Below are positions 8,652 to 15,511 of a stretch of 33,128 nucleotides of DNA, piece by piece (positions within the stretch are counted from its first letter, which is position 1; every line of letters starts with the position of its first letter). A program made the translations under genes and the position numbers. The DNA is taken from the NCBI RefSeq assembly GCF_027859075.1, contig NZ_JAQIBL010000354.1, forward strand, positions 1 to 33,128. Direction: 5' to 3'. The notes below the pieces were generated by a model that saw nothing but the letters and a program-made list of their open reading frames with translations, did no database searches and had not been told where the DNA came from. The stretch is from Oceanispirochaeta sp. (lineage in GTDB: Bacteria; Spirochaetota; Spirochaetia; DSM-2461).

Positions 8652-9514
8652 TGCTGGCAGTATTTCGCAAAGAACTGTTAACCTACTTTACAACCTCGGT
8701 GGGATATATTTTTATGGGAGTGTTCCTTCTTATCTCAGGGATACTCTTCACCACGGGAAATATCTTTTCGATGAACTCTGACTATTCAGCCTTTCTGTCG
8801 GGACTGATCATGATATTTCTGCTGGTTGTTCCTCTTTTGACCATGAAAATATTCAGTGAAGAGAAAAGGCAGAAAACCGATCAGCTCCTGATGACCGCCC
8901 CCCAGTCAACTTCCATGATCGTGGCCGGTAAATTCCTTGCCGCAGGAACCCTGTTCCTTATGACCCTGATCATCACCGGACTCTACCCCCTGCTTTTGTC
9001 TTTTCATACCAGAATGGATACGGCTCAGATCATGGGAACCTACATAGGCTTCTTTCTGCTGGGCTGCTCCTTTATCGCGGTGGGAATTTATATTTCCAGC
9101 CTGACAGACAGTCAGGCCGGAGCGGCCATCCTGACGTTCTGCATGCTCATTATCACCTGGATTATTGACTTTATAGGCGGCTTTATGCCCGTCAGTATCC
9201 TGTCGGGAGTCCTCTTTGCGCTGATCATCACAGGGCTGGCCGCCTTCTGGATGTATAGTGCCACTCAGAATATACCTGCGGCGGTTTTACCCGTCCTTGC
9301 CGGTTTATTGATCATCACCCTGATCTATCTGATCAACAAAGACCTATACATCAATCTCATCGGCAAAACTCTGTCCTGGTTCTCCCTGACAAAACGTTTT
9401 TCCGACTTCCCCATGGGAATCCTGAAACTGGATGCCCTGATTTATTACCTCTCCTTTTCCGGGTTTTTTCTGTTTTTGACAACCCAGAAAATTGAAAAAC
9501 AGAGATGGAGCTAA
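8651..9514 (+). CDS. ABC-2 type permease, GldF-like
   Basis: 287 residues with six or more hydrophobic segments. The first is a helix at about 13-35 (YIFMGVFLLISGILFTTGN), followed by a cytoplasmic MKIFSEEKRQKTDQLLMTAP stretch, a hallmark of ABC-2 permeases of the NosY/GldF group. Further helices lie at about 95-120, 130-155, 157-185, 190-205 and 215-235. The start codon overlaps the ATPase stop (TAATG), so the two are translationally coupled and very likely form one transporter. The gene is followed not by an immediate partner but by 187 bp containing three tandem 60-bp repeats. Substrate unknown. Confidence 0.88.
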   Translation: MLAVFRKELLTYFTTSVGYIFMGVFLLISGILFTTGNIFSMNSDYSAFLSGLIMIFLLVVPLLTMKIFSEEKRQKTDQLLMTAPQSTSMIVAGKFLAAGTLFLMTLIITGLYPLLLSFHTRMDTAQIMGTYIGFFLLGCSFIAVGIYISSLTDSQAGAAILTFCMLIITWIIDFIGGFMPVSILSGVLFALIITGLAAFWMYSATQNIPAAVLPVLAGLLIITLIYLINKDLYINLIGKTLSWFSLTKRFSDFPMGILKLDALIYYLSFSGFFLFLTTQKIEKQRWS

Positions 9515-9694
9515 CCCTTAGGTCCTATGAAAGTGAACCACGGAGGCTGTAAATCAGCCTTCGTAGGATGTGGACCCTTAGGTCCTATGAAAGAAAACCA
9601 CAGAGGCTGTAAATCAGCCTCTGTAGGATTTGGACCCTTAGGCCATATGAAAGTGAACCACGGAGGCTGTAAATCAGCCTCCGTAGGATTTGGA
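9515..9694 (+). repeat. Three tandem 60-bp repeats with a compensated stem-loop
   Basis: Copies at 9515-9574, 9575-9634 and 9635-9694 are exactly 60 bp each and nearly identical. Each holds a 9-bp stem with loop TAAAT. In copy 3 the arms are CGGAGGCTG and CAGCCTCCG (perfect). In copy 2 both arms carry matching changes (CAGAGGCTG and CAGCCTCTG), which keeps the pairing. Copy 1 has one G-T pair. At the copy 1/copy 2 junction, GGACC and GGTCC form a second short inverted repeat. The block fills the gap between the permease stop and the GldG-like start, and the last bases (GGA) form part of that gene's Shine-Dalgarno. Because 60 is a multiple of 3, the block also reads as 20-residue peptide repeats (period MKVNHGGCKSASVGFGPLG), but base pairing explains the pattern better. 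Confidence 0.9.
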
Positions 9695-9701
9695 GACATC
9701 A

Positions 9702-11138
9702 ATGAAAATAAAACTGAATTTTAAAGCCCGTCATGCCGGTATGGCCGCGATAACAACGGTTGCCGTTTTGGCTGGACTGATCCTGCTCAACCTTGTTGTT
9801 CAGAACATCCCCGCCCAATGGGACATGACCAGAAAGAAGCTTTTTTCCCTGACAGACCAGACAACAAACCTGGTGAAAAGCCTGGACCAGGAAGTCATGA
9901 TCTACCTGTTGTCCAAACCGGGTCAGGAACCAAAAGACATTATGGAGGTCCTGGAACGCTATGCCGGAGCTTCGTCCAAAATCAGTCTGGAACTGGTGGA
10001 TCCCGACAGGAATCCCACTCTGATTTCCCAGTACTCCGAGGAGGGTCAGTCCATCACCAACGGAAGTGTTATCGTTGTCTCGGGAGCCTATTCCAGAGTG
10101 ATCGACCGCATCGACCTCTATAGCATCAGCTACAGCCAGCAGGGTCAGCCCCAGGTTCTGGGAATGACTGCCGAACAGAGAGTCACCTCAGCCCTGGCCT
10201 ATGTCATCAGCGGCAGGGAACCCAGAATTTACATACTGGAGGGGCACAATGAACTGACTCTGGCTAAACTGAACCTTCAGGATGTGGTTTCCAAGGCTAA
10301 TTATTCTATAAAAATACTCAACCTTCTGAAGGTAGGCACGGTTCCCGATGATGCCGAAGTTGTGGTCATTCTGTCACCCCAGCGGGACCTGACAGAAAAA
10401 GAATCTGATGCTCTGGGCTCATACCTTGAAAAGGGGGGAGCCCTCTTTCTCTCCCGGGATCTATCAGGAGTGGACATGAGGAATATGGATGCTCTCCTGG
10501 GCCGCTTTAATCTGATGATAACCCCTGGTGTCGTGATGGAAAAAGATACCAACAGGCTCCTTCCGGGCATGGGGAATAACCCCATAGTTTTTTCTCCCCG
10601 CATGGCTGAAGAGAACCCGGTTACCGACTCTCTCAGAGAAAACAATCTGGATGCCTTTGTCTCGACTGCCATGGGTATCCAGGAGACAGAGATCAGAAAA
10701 AGAAACCTCAAATTCACCTCTCTGCTGAACTCTTCCAACAGCAGCTGGCTCCGGACTGATTTGAATAACCCATCCGAGTTTAGAATGGCGGGGGACATCC
10801 CCGGCCCCATTACAGTTGCCGCCTCCCTGGCCGAAACAAACCGGGATACAGGCAAGGAAGATGGTGCCCGGATCATCCTCCTGTCTAGCGGACAGTCCCT
10901 GTCTGCCCTGCCCGGCCTGGGGCAGATTAAGGCCAATATCGAGTTCTTCCTCAATAGCCTGAACTGGCTGAGCGACCAGGAAGAATCCATGAATATCCCC
11001 AGCAAGAGTCTCTTCAGACTCCCGGTACAGATTAACGCTCTGCAGGCCTGGATCTATGGGGCGATATGTGTTCTCCTCATCCCCTTGTTGATTATCATCG
11101 GCGCCTCTGTGGTCCTTTACAGGAGGAAGCACCTTTGA
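9702..11138 (+). CDS. GldG-like ABC auxiliary protein
   Basis: 478 residues. The ATG at 9702 is chosen over an in-frame TTG at 9690 because GGAG (9692-9695) lies 6 nt before it. A membrane helix is at about 16-38 (AAITTVAVLAGLILLNLVV), then a large periplasmic or extracytoplasmic region with the motif KKLFSLTDQTTNLVKSLDQEV. This is typical of the GldG/ABC-type uncharacterized domain, with its YVISGREPRIYILEGHNE segment. A second helix lies near the C-terminus (about 450-472, IYGAICVLLIPLLIIIGASVVLY). It is thus a two-helix membrane protein with a large external domain, expected to work with the GldA/GldF-like pair. The stop overlaps the TTG start of the DUF4340 gene. Gliding motility should not be assumed from the name. 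Confidence 0.85.
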   Translation: MKIKLNFKARHAGMAAITTVAVLAGLILLNLVVQNIPAQWDMTRKKLFSLTDQTTNLVKSLDQEVMIYLLSKPGQEPKDIMEVLERYAGASSKISLELVDPDRNPTLISQYSEEGQSITNGSVIVVSGAYSRVIDRIDLYSISYSQQGQPQVLGMTAEQRVTSALAYVISGREPRIYILEGHNELTLAKLNLQDVVSKANYSIKILNLLKVGTVPDDAEVVVILSPQRDLTEKESDALGSYLEKGGALFLSRDLSGVDMRNMDALLGRFNLMITPGVVMEKDTNRLLPGMGNNPIVFSPRMAEENPVTDSLRENNLDAFVSTAMGIQETEIRKRNLKFTSLLNSSNSSWLRTDLNNPSEFRMAGDIPGPITVAASLAETNRDTGKEDGARIILLSSGQSLSALPGLGQIKANIEFFLNSLNWLSDQEESMNIPSKSLFRLPVQINALQAWIYGAICVLLIPLLIIIGASVVLYRRKHL

Positions 11139-12508
11139 AAAAGAAGAAACAGCTTCTTCTGGCATTGGCGTCCCTTATCCTTTTGAGCGGGGTTTACGGT
11201 TTAACGCAGCTTCTTTCAAAGCCGGAGGAACTGAATCAGGAGATCCCGGCAGCTCCCAGAGAAAGCTATATCCTCAGTGAAGTCTCTGAGGAGGAACTGA
11301 AGTCAGTGACAATTGAAAATACCATGGGAGCCTACACCCTCATCCTGGGCGAACAGGGGATTGAAGTAAAAGGTGCCTCCGGAATAATCCTGGATCAGCA
11401 GGCTGCTGCCGGATTGACCTACGCTCTGATGAACCTGAGAAGTAGTGAACTCATCGAAAAAGACAGCAGTGATCTGGACCGGTACGGCTTGACGAATCCC
11501 AGGGGATTGCTGACATTGGAGAAGAGGGATGGAAGTAAAACCATCGTCAAAGTCGGAAACAGCAACCCTTCGAAAAGCGGTTTTTATTCTCTGAGAGAGG
11601 GGGAACGCTCGGTATACCTTCTCTCCTCCTACCTCGCCACGTCCCTGTTAAACTCCATGGACCTGCTGCGGGACAGAACTCTACCCCCTGTCAACTTTCA
11701 GGAACTGAAACGCCTGACAATCAGCTCAGAAAGAACGATAGACATCGTGCCCTACTTTCCATATGAAGTCTTATCCAGCACATTGAGTCCTCTGGTCATG
11801 GTGAAACCCTATAGAAGACCGGTGGCGGTTAACACTCAGACCTACTCAAAGTCTATGGAAGCTCTGGCTCAGAACTACCGGATTGTCAGTTTCTACCCGG
11901 ATGACACGGATAAGGATACAGGTCTGAACGATCAGGCCGCAGAGATCTACATGTTGGATTCCACAGGAAATGAAGTCAACATCCAGGTGGGAAACAAGTC
12001 TGCCGAGGGAGACTATTTCTGCCGGGTCAGTCACGTGGCCGGAATCGTCACCCTCCCCTCGGAAGCCCTCACTTTAATCAATGTATCGCCTCTTGAGATG
12101 TCCGACCGCTTTATGCGGCTCATAGGCATCGACAGTGTAAAAGAAGTGCGTGTTGATACACCCACAGAGAGCTGGGTGGGAGGCATTTTGTTTCTGGATG
12201 ATGAGACGGGAGTCTTTACTTTTCAGGGTGAAAGTGTTGAAGAAGATCCCTTCAAGAAGATGTATCAGGAAATCCTCTACCTCCTATTTGAGGGTGAAAT
12301 TCCTGGAGATTTCACTCCATCAGGGCCTGCTCAATTCACTGTGACTTATACAGGTAATGATCAAACTCCCGGCAAGACAACTGCCGAGTGCTACGAATAT
12401 GACCAGGACTATTACGCTGTCAGCATAGACGGCTATCCCCCGGAGTTCCTTATCGGTAAATACCAGATTGAAAGTCTTTTAAATTATTTGAGGGATTTCA
12501 AGGGCTGA
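11135..12508 (+). CDS. DUF4340 domain-containing membrane-anchored protein
   Basis: 457 residues from TTG 11135, which overlaps the previous gene's TGA and has AGGAGG at 11121-11126. The N-terminus (MKKKKQLLLALASLILLSGVYG) is a membrane anchor or uncleaved signal. The rest is an external domain with the DUF4340 pattern: a strand-rich start, LIEKDSSDLDRYGLTNPRG followed by VKVGNSNPSKSGFY, and a related second half that includes IQVGNKSAEGDYFCRV and ends QIESLLNYL. The YGLtnP and vGn motifs are the recognisable family features. In many genomes this domain follows GldG-like genes, as here, so it is probably an accessory subunit of the exporter. No enzymatic residues could be identified. Confidence 0.82.
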   Translation: MKKKKQLLLALASLILLSGVYGLTQLLSKPEELNQEIPAAPRESYILSEVSEEELKSVTIENTMGAYTLILGEQGIEVKGASGIILDQQAAAGLTYALMNLRSSELIEKDSSDLDRYGLTNPRGLLTLEKRDGSKTIVKVGNSNPSKSGFYSLREGERSVYLLSSYLATSLLNSMDLLRDRTLPPVNFQELKRLTISSERTIDIVPYFPYEVLSSTLSPLVMVKPYRRPVAVNTQTYSKSMEALAQNYRIVSFYPDDTDKDTGLNDQAAEIYMLDSTGNEVNIQVGNKSAEGDYFCRVSHVAGIVTLPSEALTLINVSPLEMSDRFMRLIGIDSVKEVRVDTPTESWVGGILFLDDETGVFTFQGESVEEDPFKKMYQEILYLLFEGEIPGDFTPSGPAQFTVTYTGNDQTPGKTTAECYEYDQDYYAVSIDGYPPEFLIGKYQIESLLNYLRDFKG

Positions 12509-12543
12509 AAAAAACCCGTATCTTTCATGGATACGGGTTTTTT
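12509..12543. terminator. Bidirectional terminator between convergent genes
   Basis: A perfect 14-bp inverted repeat (12509-12522 and 12530-12543) with a 7-nt loop. Its outer ends are A6 and T6, so it gives a U-tract on either strand. It ends the ABC operon (plus) and the propeller lipoprotein transcript (minus). A second small hairpin, GCTCTG/CAGAGC at 12559-12576, lies between it and the lipoprotein stop. Confidence 0.9.
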
Positions 12544-12582
12544 ATAACTTTGCTGTCCGCTCTGAGTTTCCAGAGCAGGATA

Positions 12583-13770
12583 TCAGGGAGATGTAGCGGC
12601 TACGGTACTGGGAGAAGAGTTCATCCATGCGGCGACTGCAACAAAAGTGTTGTTTCCATAAGTGACAGAACTCCAGTTAGCAGGGACAGGCAAGCTCCTT
12701 GCCGTCCAATTCAAACCATCCACTGAAGTGGCTGCTGTAGTACTATCTTTTGTTACCGAATCACCGGCAATCGAAACAAAAATACCATTTCCATATGTAA
12801 TGGAACACCATTTCGCCAAGGAAGGCATGCTTGTCGTTGTCCAGCTGATACCATCAGATGAGACTGCAGCAGAATCTCTGTTGAATGATACAACATTGAA
12901 TAAACCATTTCCAAATGTTATAGAAATCCCGGGTACCGGTATAGTTCTCGATGTCCAGTTGATACCATCAGGAGAAGTTGCTGCTACTGCACTATTGTGA
13001 GCAACAGCAGTAAATAATCCATTTCCAAAGGCAATAGAGCACCAATAATCAGCAGAAGGCATGGTACATAGTGTCCAGGTCACTCCATCAGTGGAAGTTA
13101 AAGCAGTCGTAGAATTCTGAGCTAAAGTAACGAATAAATCATCTGCAAAAATGATAGGGCACCAGTTTGCAGCGACAGGTAAAGTTCGCATTGTCCAGTG
13201 AATACCATCAGGTGAAGTCGCAGCGTCCGTGCTGTTAGAGGATGCATCATCACCAGCGATTGTTACAAAAACCCCATTGCCGTAGGCAATCGATTTCCAG
13301 TCAGTATCTACAGGAATCGTACTTCCAGTCCAATTCACACCATCAATTGATACTGCGGCCGCTCCTCCGTTGGTAGAGACAGCAACAAATCTCCCATCAC
13401 CATATGTTACAGCTTTCCACCCGGAAGAGCTGGGTAATACACTTTCATTCCAGACCGACCCTGCAGAAATCCAATCCGTATATAATGTTAAGTGCTCATT
13501 CTGCACTGTTATAGTATCACCTGCTTTATAGGAAGTTCCGCTTCCGTCAGGATTAGTGTTCCATCCTGAATAATTGGAACCTGTCTTCATAAGATTTCCC
13601 GAATTACCAAGTACTATTGCCTGATCATCCTGGGAGTAGGCTTTGTTATCAATGGGTACACTACCTGAATCAGCTTCGTTTGAATTATAATTAATTGAAT
13701 AACTTTCTGGCTCTTTACAGGCAGAGAGAATGAAAACGAGGGTACATATGAATATTATCTTTTTTTTCAT
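12583..13770 (-). CDS. Lipoprotein with seven-bladed propeller-type repeats
   Basis: 395 residues. A signal peptide ends in the lipobox LSAC with Cys18, so the protein is probably membrane-anchored and exported. Residues about 24-100 (ending GSGTSYKAGDTITVQNEHLTLYTDW) resemble a Listeria-Bacteroides (Flg_new/InlB B-type) repeat. From about 105 there are seven copies of a roughly 40-residue unit, WkSIaYGNGlFvaVA, then variable residues, then AATSpDGinWTxRtlP. The last copy stops at AATSP and the first begins with WNESVLP, so the termini could complement each other as the velcro closure of a seven-bladed beta-propeller (inference). Propellers of this kind usually bind ligands or proteins; no active site was recognised. 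AAAGGA precedes the ATG. The gene is more AT-rich than its plus-strand neighbours. Confidence 0.8.
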   Translation of the reverse strand: MKKKIIFICTLVFILSACKEPESYSINYNSNEADSGSVPIDNKAYSQDDQAIVLGNSGNLMKTGSNYSGWNTNPDGSGTSYKAGDTITVQNEHLTLYTDWISAGSVWNESVLPSSSGWKAVTYGDGRFVAVSTNGGAAAVSIDGVNWTGSTIPVDTDWKSIAYGNGVFVTIAGDDASSNSTDAATSPDGIHWTMRTLPVAANWCPIIFADDLFVTLAQNSTTALTSTDGVTWTLCTMPSADYWCSIAFGNGLFTAVAHNSAVAATSPDGINWTSRTIPVPGISITFGNGLFNVVSFNRDSAAVSSDGISWTTTSMPSLAKWCSITYGNGIFVSIAGDSVTKDSTTAATSVDGLNWTARSLPVPANWSSVTYGNNTFVAVAAWMNSSPSTVAATSP

Positions 13771-13802
13771 CAGTAAATCCTTTTCAGAATAGAGTTCCGT
13801 TT

Positions 13803-13808
13803 ATTATA
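13803..13808 (-). promoter_or_regulatory. Candidate -10 box for the lipoprotein gene
   Basis: A perfect TATAAT on the minus strand, 32 bp upstream of the lipoprotein ATG. It has no convincing -35 at 17 bp (CTTCTT). It would allow expression independent of the upstream membrane-protein gene, with an SD-containing leader of about 26 nt. Confidence 0.35.
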
Positions 13809-13834
13809 GAGCTACCAACTTTGAAAAGAAGGTA

Positions 13835-14812
13835 TTATTCGGGAACGTGCTCGAAAAGATGGGACAGACGAGGCATTTTTTCCAAACCGACATCATCAAA
13901 AAAGCGAAGAACCCAGCCTGCCTCTTTGATTTCTCTGGGATTCTCAGAAACAGGAACAATCGTCCCGATTTGAGACAGTTCCAGGTACTTTTTAACATCT
14001 TTGATTCTGTTTTTATAATTCCTATAAGTGGAGCAGGATGTGGCTTTCCAGAATCCCTCAACACAGTCTTTGCAATGAGGATGATTTGATTCATCTTCAG
14101 TATCACTCGTGCGGAGCACAAGCGACAGTTCCCAGCAGTTCAGGCTATTTTGGTGGGATCTCAAAAAGGCGAGAATAATACTATTTTCCTGTGGGCTGAG
14201 GATAGAACTGATGTCCCTCTGATTCAGAAATACTTTATCATGAATGATTCTTATTCTGCTTTTTGCGTGGGCATTCAACCAAAGGGTGGCACCAAGTAAT
14301 GCCAGTCCTATGATGAGATTGAGAATGTTATAGACACTGGATTCTATCCATCGTGGTTCAGCTCTGGACACAATAGCAAAGAACATCATAAAGAGCCAAA
14401 AATTCCAGAGGATAAAGATGGTATGAGAAAAAATGGATATGAGGCGATATACCAAAGCCCTCTTCCTGATCATTGATAATCGATCTATTTGAATAATAAA
14501 AATAATGATATAGAGAACCAGAATCTGTGCATGATTTGTGTAAAAATCACGATGTATAAATGCACCGGCCCAATATGCCATTCCCAATTGAATAGTGAGG
14601 CAGACAAAGTAGGACAGGATGAAGAAGTAATTCTTTCGTTGTCTCAGTACAATGAATGGCAGCATGTATTCCAGCAGAAGAGAAAAAAAACTAATGATAT
14701 AAACTGAATTCACTGTTATTAAAATGGGCAGAGTCTTGGAAGGATCAAGGAAAGCCATGAGCCAAATGGAGAACCAGGATAATAGAGACAGAACAGGGAC
14801 TAGAACATTCAT
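13835..14812 (-). CDS. Six-helix membrane protein with C-terminal winged-helix-like domain
   Basis: 325 residues, family not recognised. Hydrophobic helices are at about 3-22, 27-56, 61-86, 93-112, 123-147 and 157-180, leaving a soluble tail from about 185. The tail (LSPQENSIILAFLRSHQNSL, then NRIKDVKKYLELSQIGTIVPVSE, then EAGWVLRFF) has the spacing of an OmpR/ToxR-type winged helix, with helices followed by a wing and final strand. It carries a His/Cys cluster (C226, H246, C247, C250, C260) that could bind metal. If correct, this is a membrane-embedded one-component regulator with the opposite domain order to CadC. It lies 64 bp upstream of the propeller lipoprotein on the same strand, so the two may be functionally linked. 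AT-rich composition suggests acquisition. The ATG has no Shine-Dalgarno. Confidence 0.6.
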   Translation of the reverse strand: MNVLVPVLSLLSWFSIWLMAFLDPSKTLPILITVNSVYIISFFSLLLEYMLPFIVLRQRKNYFFILSYFVCLTIQLGMAYWAGAFIHRDFYTNHAQILVLYIIIFIIQIDRLSMIRKRALVYRLISIFSHTIFILWNFWLFMMFFAIVSRAEPRWIESSVYNILNLIIGLALLGATLWLNAHAKSRIRIIHDKVFLNQRDISSILSPQENSIILAFLRSHQNSLNCWELSLVLRTSDTEDESNHPHCKDCVEGFWKATSCSTYRNYKNRIKDVKKYLELSQIGTIVPVSENPREIKEAGWVLRFFDDVGLEKMPRLSHLFEHVPE

Positions 14813-14818
14813 TTTTAG

Positions 14819-14824
14819 ATTATA
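14819..14824 (-). promoter_or_regulatory. -10 box placed for a leaderless transcript
   Basis: A perfect TATAAT on the minus strand with only 6 nt between it and the ATG at 14812. Transcription would start at or next to the A of the start codon. No good -35 is visible at 16-18 bp. Confidence 0.4.
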
Positions 14825-14887
14825 TTCTCAGTTTGTACAATTTTATGCAATAAAAAAAATTATTAATTTATTTTTATAGTATATAAA

Positions 14888-15355
14888 CTAATTATCGGGA
14901 ATATATTTTTTAAAGGCTTCATCTTCCATGATTTCAAGAACCAGAGGAGAACGGTCCTTCAGGAAAATTATTGAATATCCCCGGGTGAAAAAAGTCATGA
15001 AACCTTTCAGCTCGGGAATCTTTTCGGAAAGAGATCCTTCGGAAATGCAGGCTTTCCCCCATTTTTCGGAGATCTTCCGCATGCTTTTTATATCCGACAG
15101 GAGGAAGGAGATCTCTGTCTTTTCATAGTCGCTGTCTTTTCTGTTGAACATGGCCATCAGAGCATTCTGTCTTTCAAAGTCTTCAAAGTAAACCCGGTCC
15201 GCGACGACATAGAAAAGACCACCGCGGCCGTTCATTTTCCCGGAGCCGCATTCACCGATAAGGGTGGCATAGCTATAAAATTCAATCTTAGCTCCCAGCT
15301 TTTCTTCCCGCTTTTTCCAGAATTTTTCCACTTCGCTCAGTTTTTCATCTGCCAT
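14888..15355 (-). CDS. Hypothetical 155-residue protein
   Basis: No family recognised. It is soluble, charged and lacks a signal peptide. The N-terminus is a Lys/Glu-rich helix (LSEVEKFWKKREEKLG), followed by a strand-rich body (FYSYATLIGECGSG, GGLFYVVADRVYFEDFER, YEKTEISFLLSDIKSMRKIS) and a final SIIFLKDRSPLVLEI segment. The alternation, and the phrase in which a displayed value (FYVVADRVYFEDF) is followed by a short strand with a buried IKS motif, resemble PH-like or GRAM-like folds, but this is only a pattern impression. AAAGGAGA at 15366-15373 precedes the ATG by 10 nt. It has its own promoter and is divergent from argA. Probably expressed, function unknown. Confidence 0.7.
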   Translation of the reverse strand: MADEKLSEVEKFWKKREEKLGAKIEFYSYATLIGECGSGKMNGRGGLFYVVADRVYFEDFERQNALMAMFNRKDSDYEKTEISFLLSDIKSMRKISEKWGKACISEGSLSEKIPELKGFMTFFTRGYSIIFLKDRSPLVLEIMEDEAFKKYIPDN

Positions 15356-15384
15356 GCTGTTCCATTCTCCTTTGACCTGGCTTC

Positions 15385-15414
15385 ACTATACCCTGTAATG
15401 TAATTTCCCCGCAA
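15385..15414 (-). promoter_or_regulatory. Promoter for the 155-residue hypothetical gene
   Basis: On the minus strand, TTGCGG (15414 to 15409), an 18-bp spacer and TATAGT (15390 to 15385). The start site would lie about 20 nt before the ATG, leaving room for the visible Shine-Dalgarno. Confidence 0.5.
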
Positions 15415-15442
15415 GTAAAGGAAAAAGGACTTTAAATACCGT

Positions 15443-15467
15443 TATAATACCCGGGAATTTTAATACA
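15443..15467 (+). promoter_or_regulatory. argA -10 box and ARG-box-like site
   Basis: TATAAT at 15443-15448 is followed at 15454-15467 by GGAATTTTAATACA. This matches 12 of 14 positions of the enterobacterial ArgR core TGAATwwwwATTCA. The site would cover the transcription start and so block argA when arginine is abundant. An adjoining 8-bp palindrome GAATATTC overlaps the next bases. No good -35 was found. That ArgR exists in this organism is assumed. Confidence 0.35.
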
Positions 15468-15511
15468 GAATATTCATAGTAGGAGCCGATACTCTTATGA
15501 GAGGAGCATTC

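Noticed and set aside
9515-9694. CRISPR array or REP-type call for the 60-bp repeats
   Set aside because: The repeats are contiguous with no variable spacers, so CRISPR is excluded. They are larger and more uniform than REP units, so they are described only as tandem repeats.
10301-11165. Long minus-strand open frames opposite the GldG-like gene
   Set aside because: They are shadows of a strong plus-strand gene with no promoter or SD, and their translations match no domain pattern.
12583-12620. Lipoprotein as a truncated repeat protein
   Set aside because: The last unit stops at AATSP exactly where the first unit begins, which fits closure of a complete seven-bladed propeller, so a broken gene is not needed to explain it.
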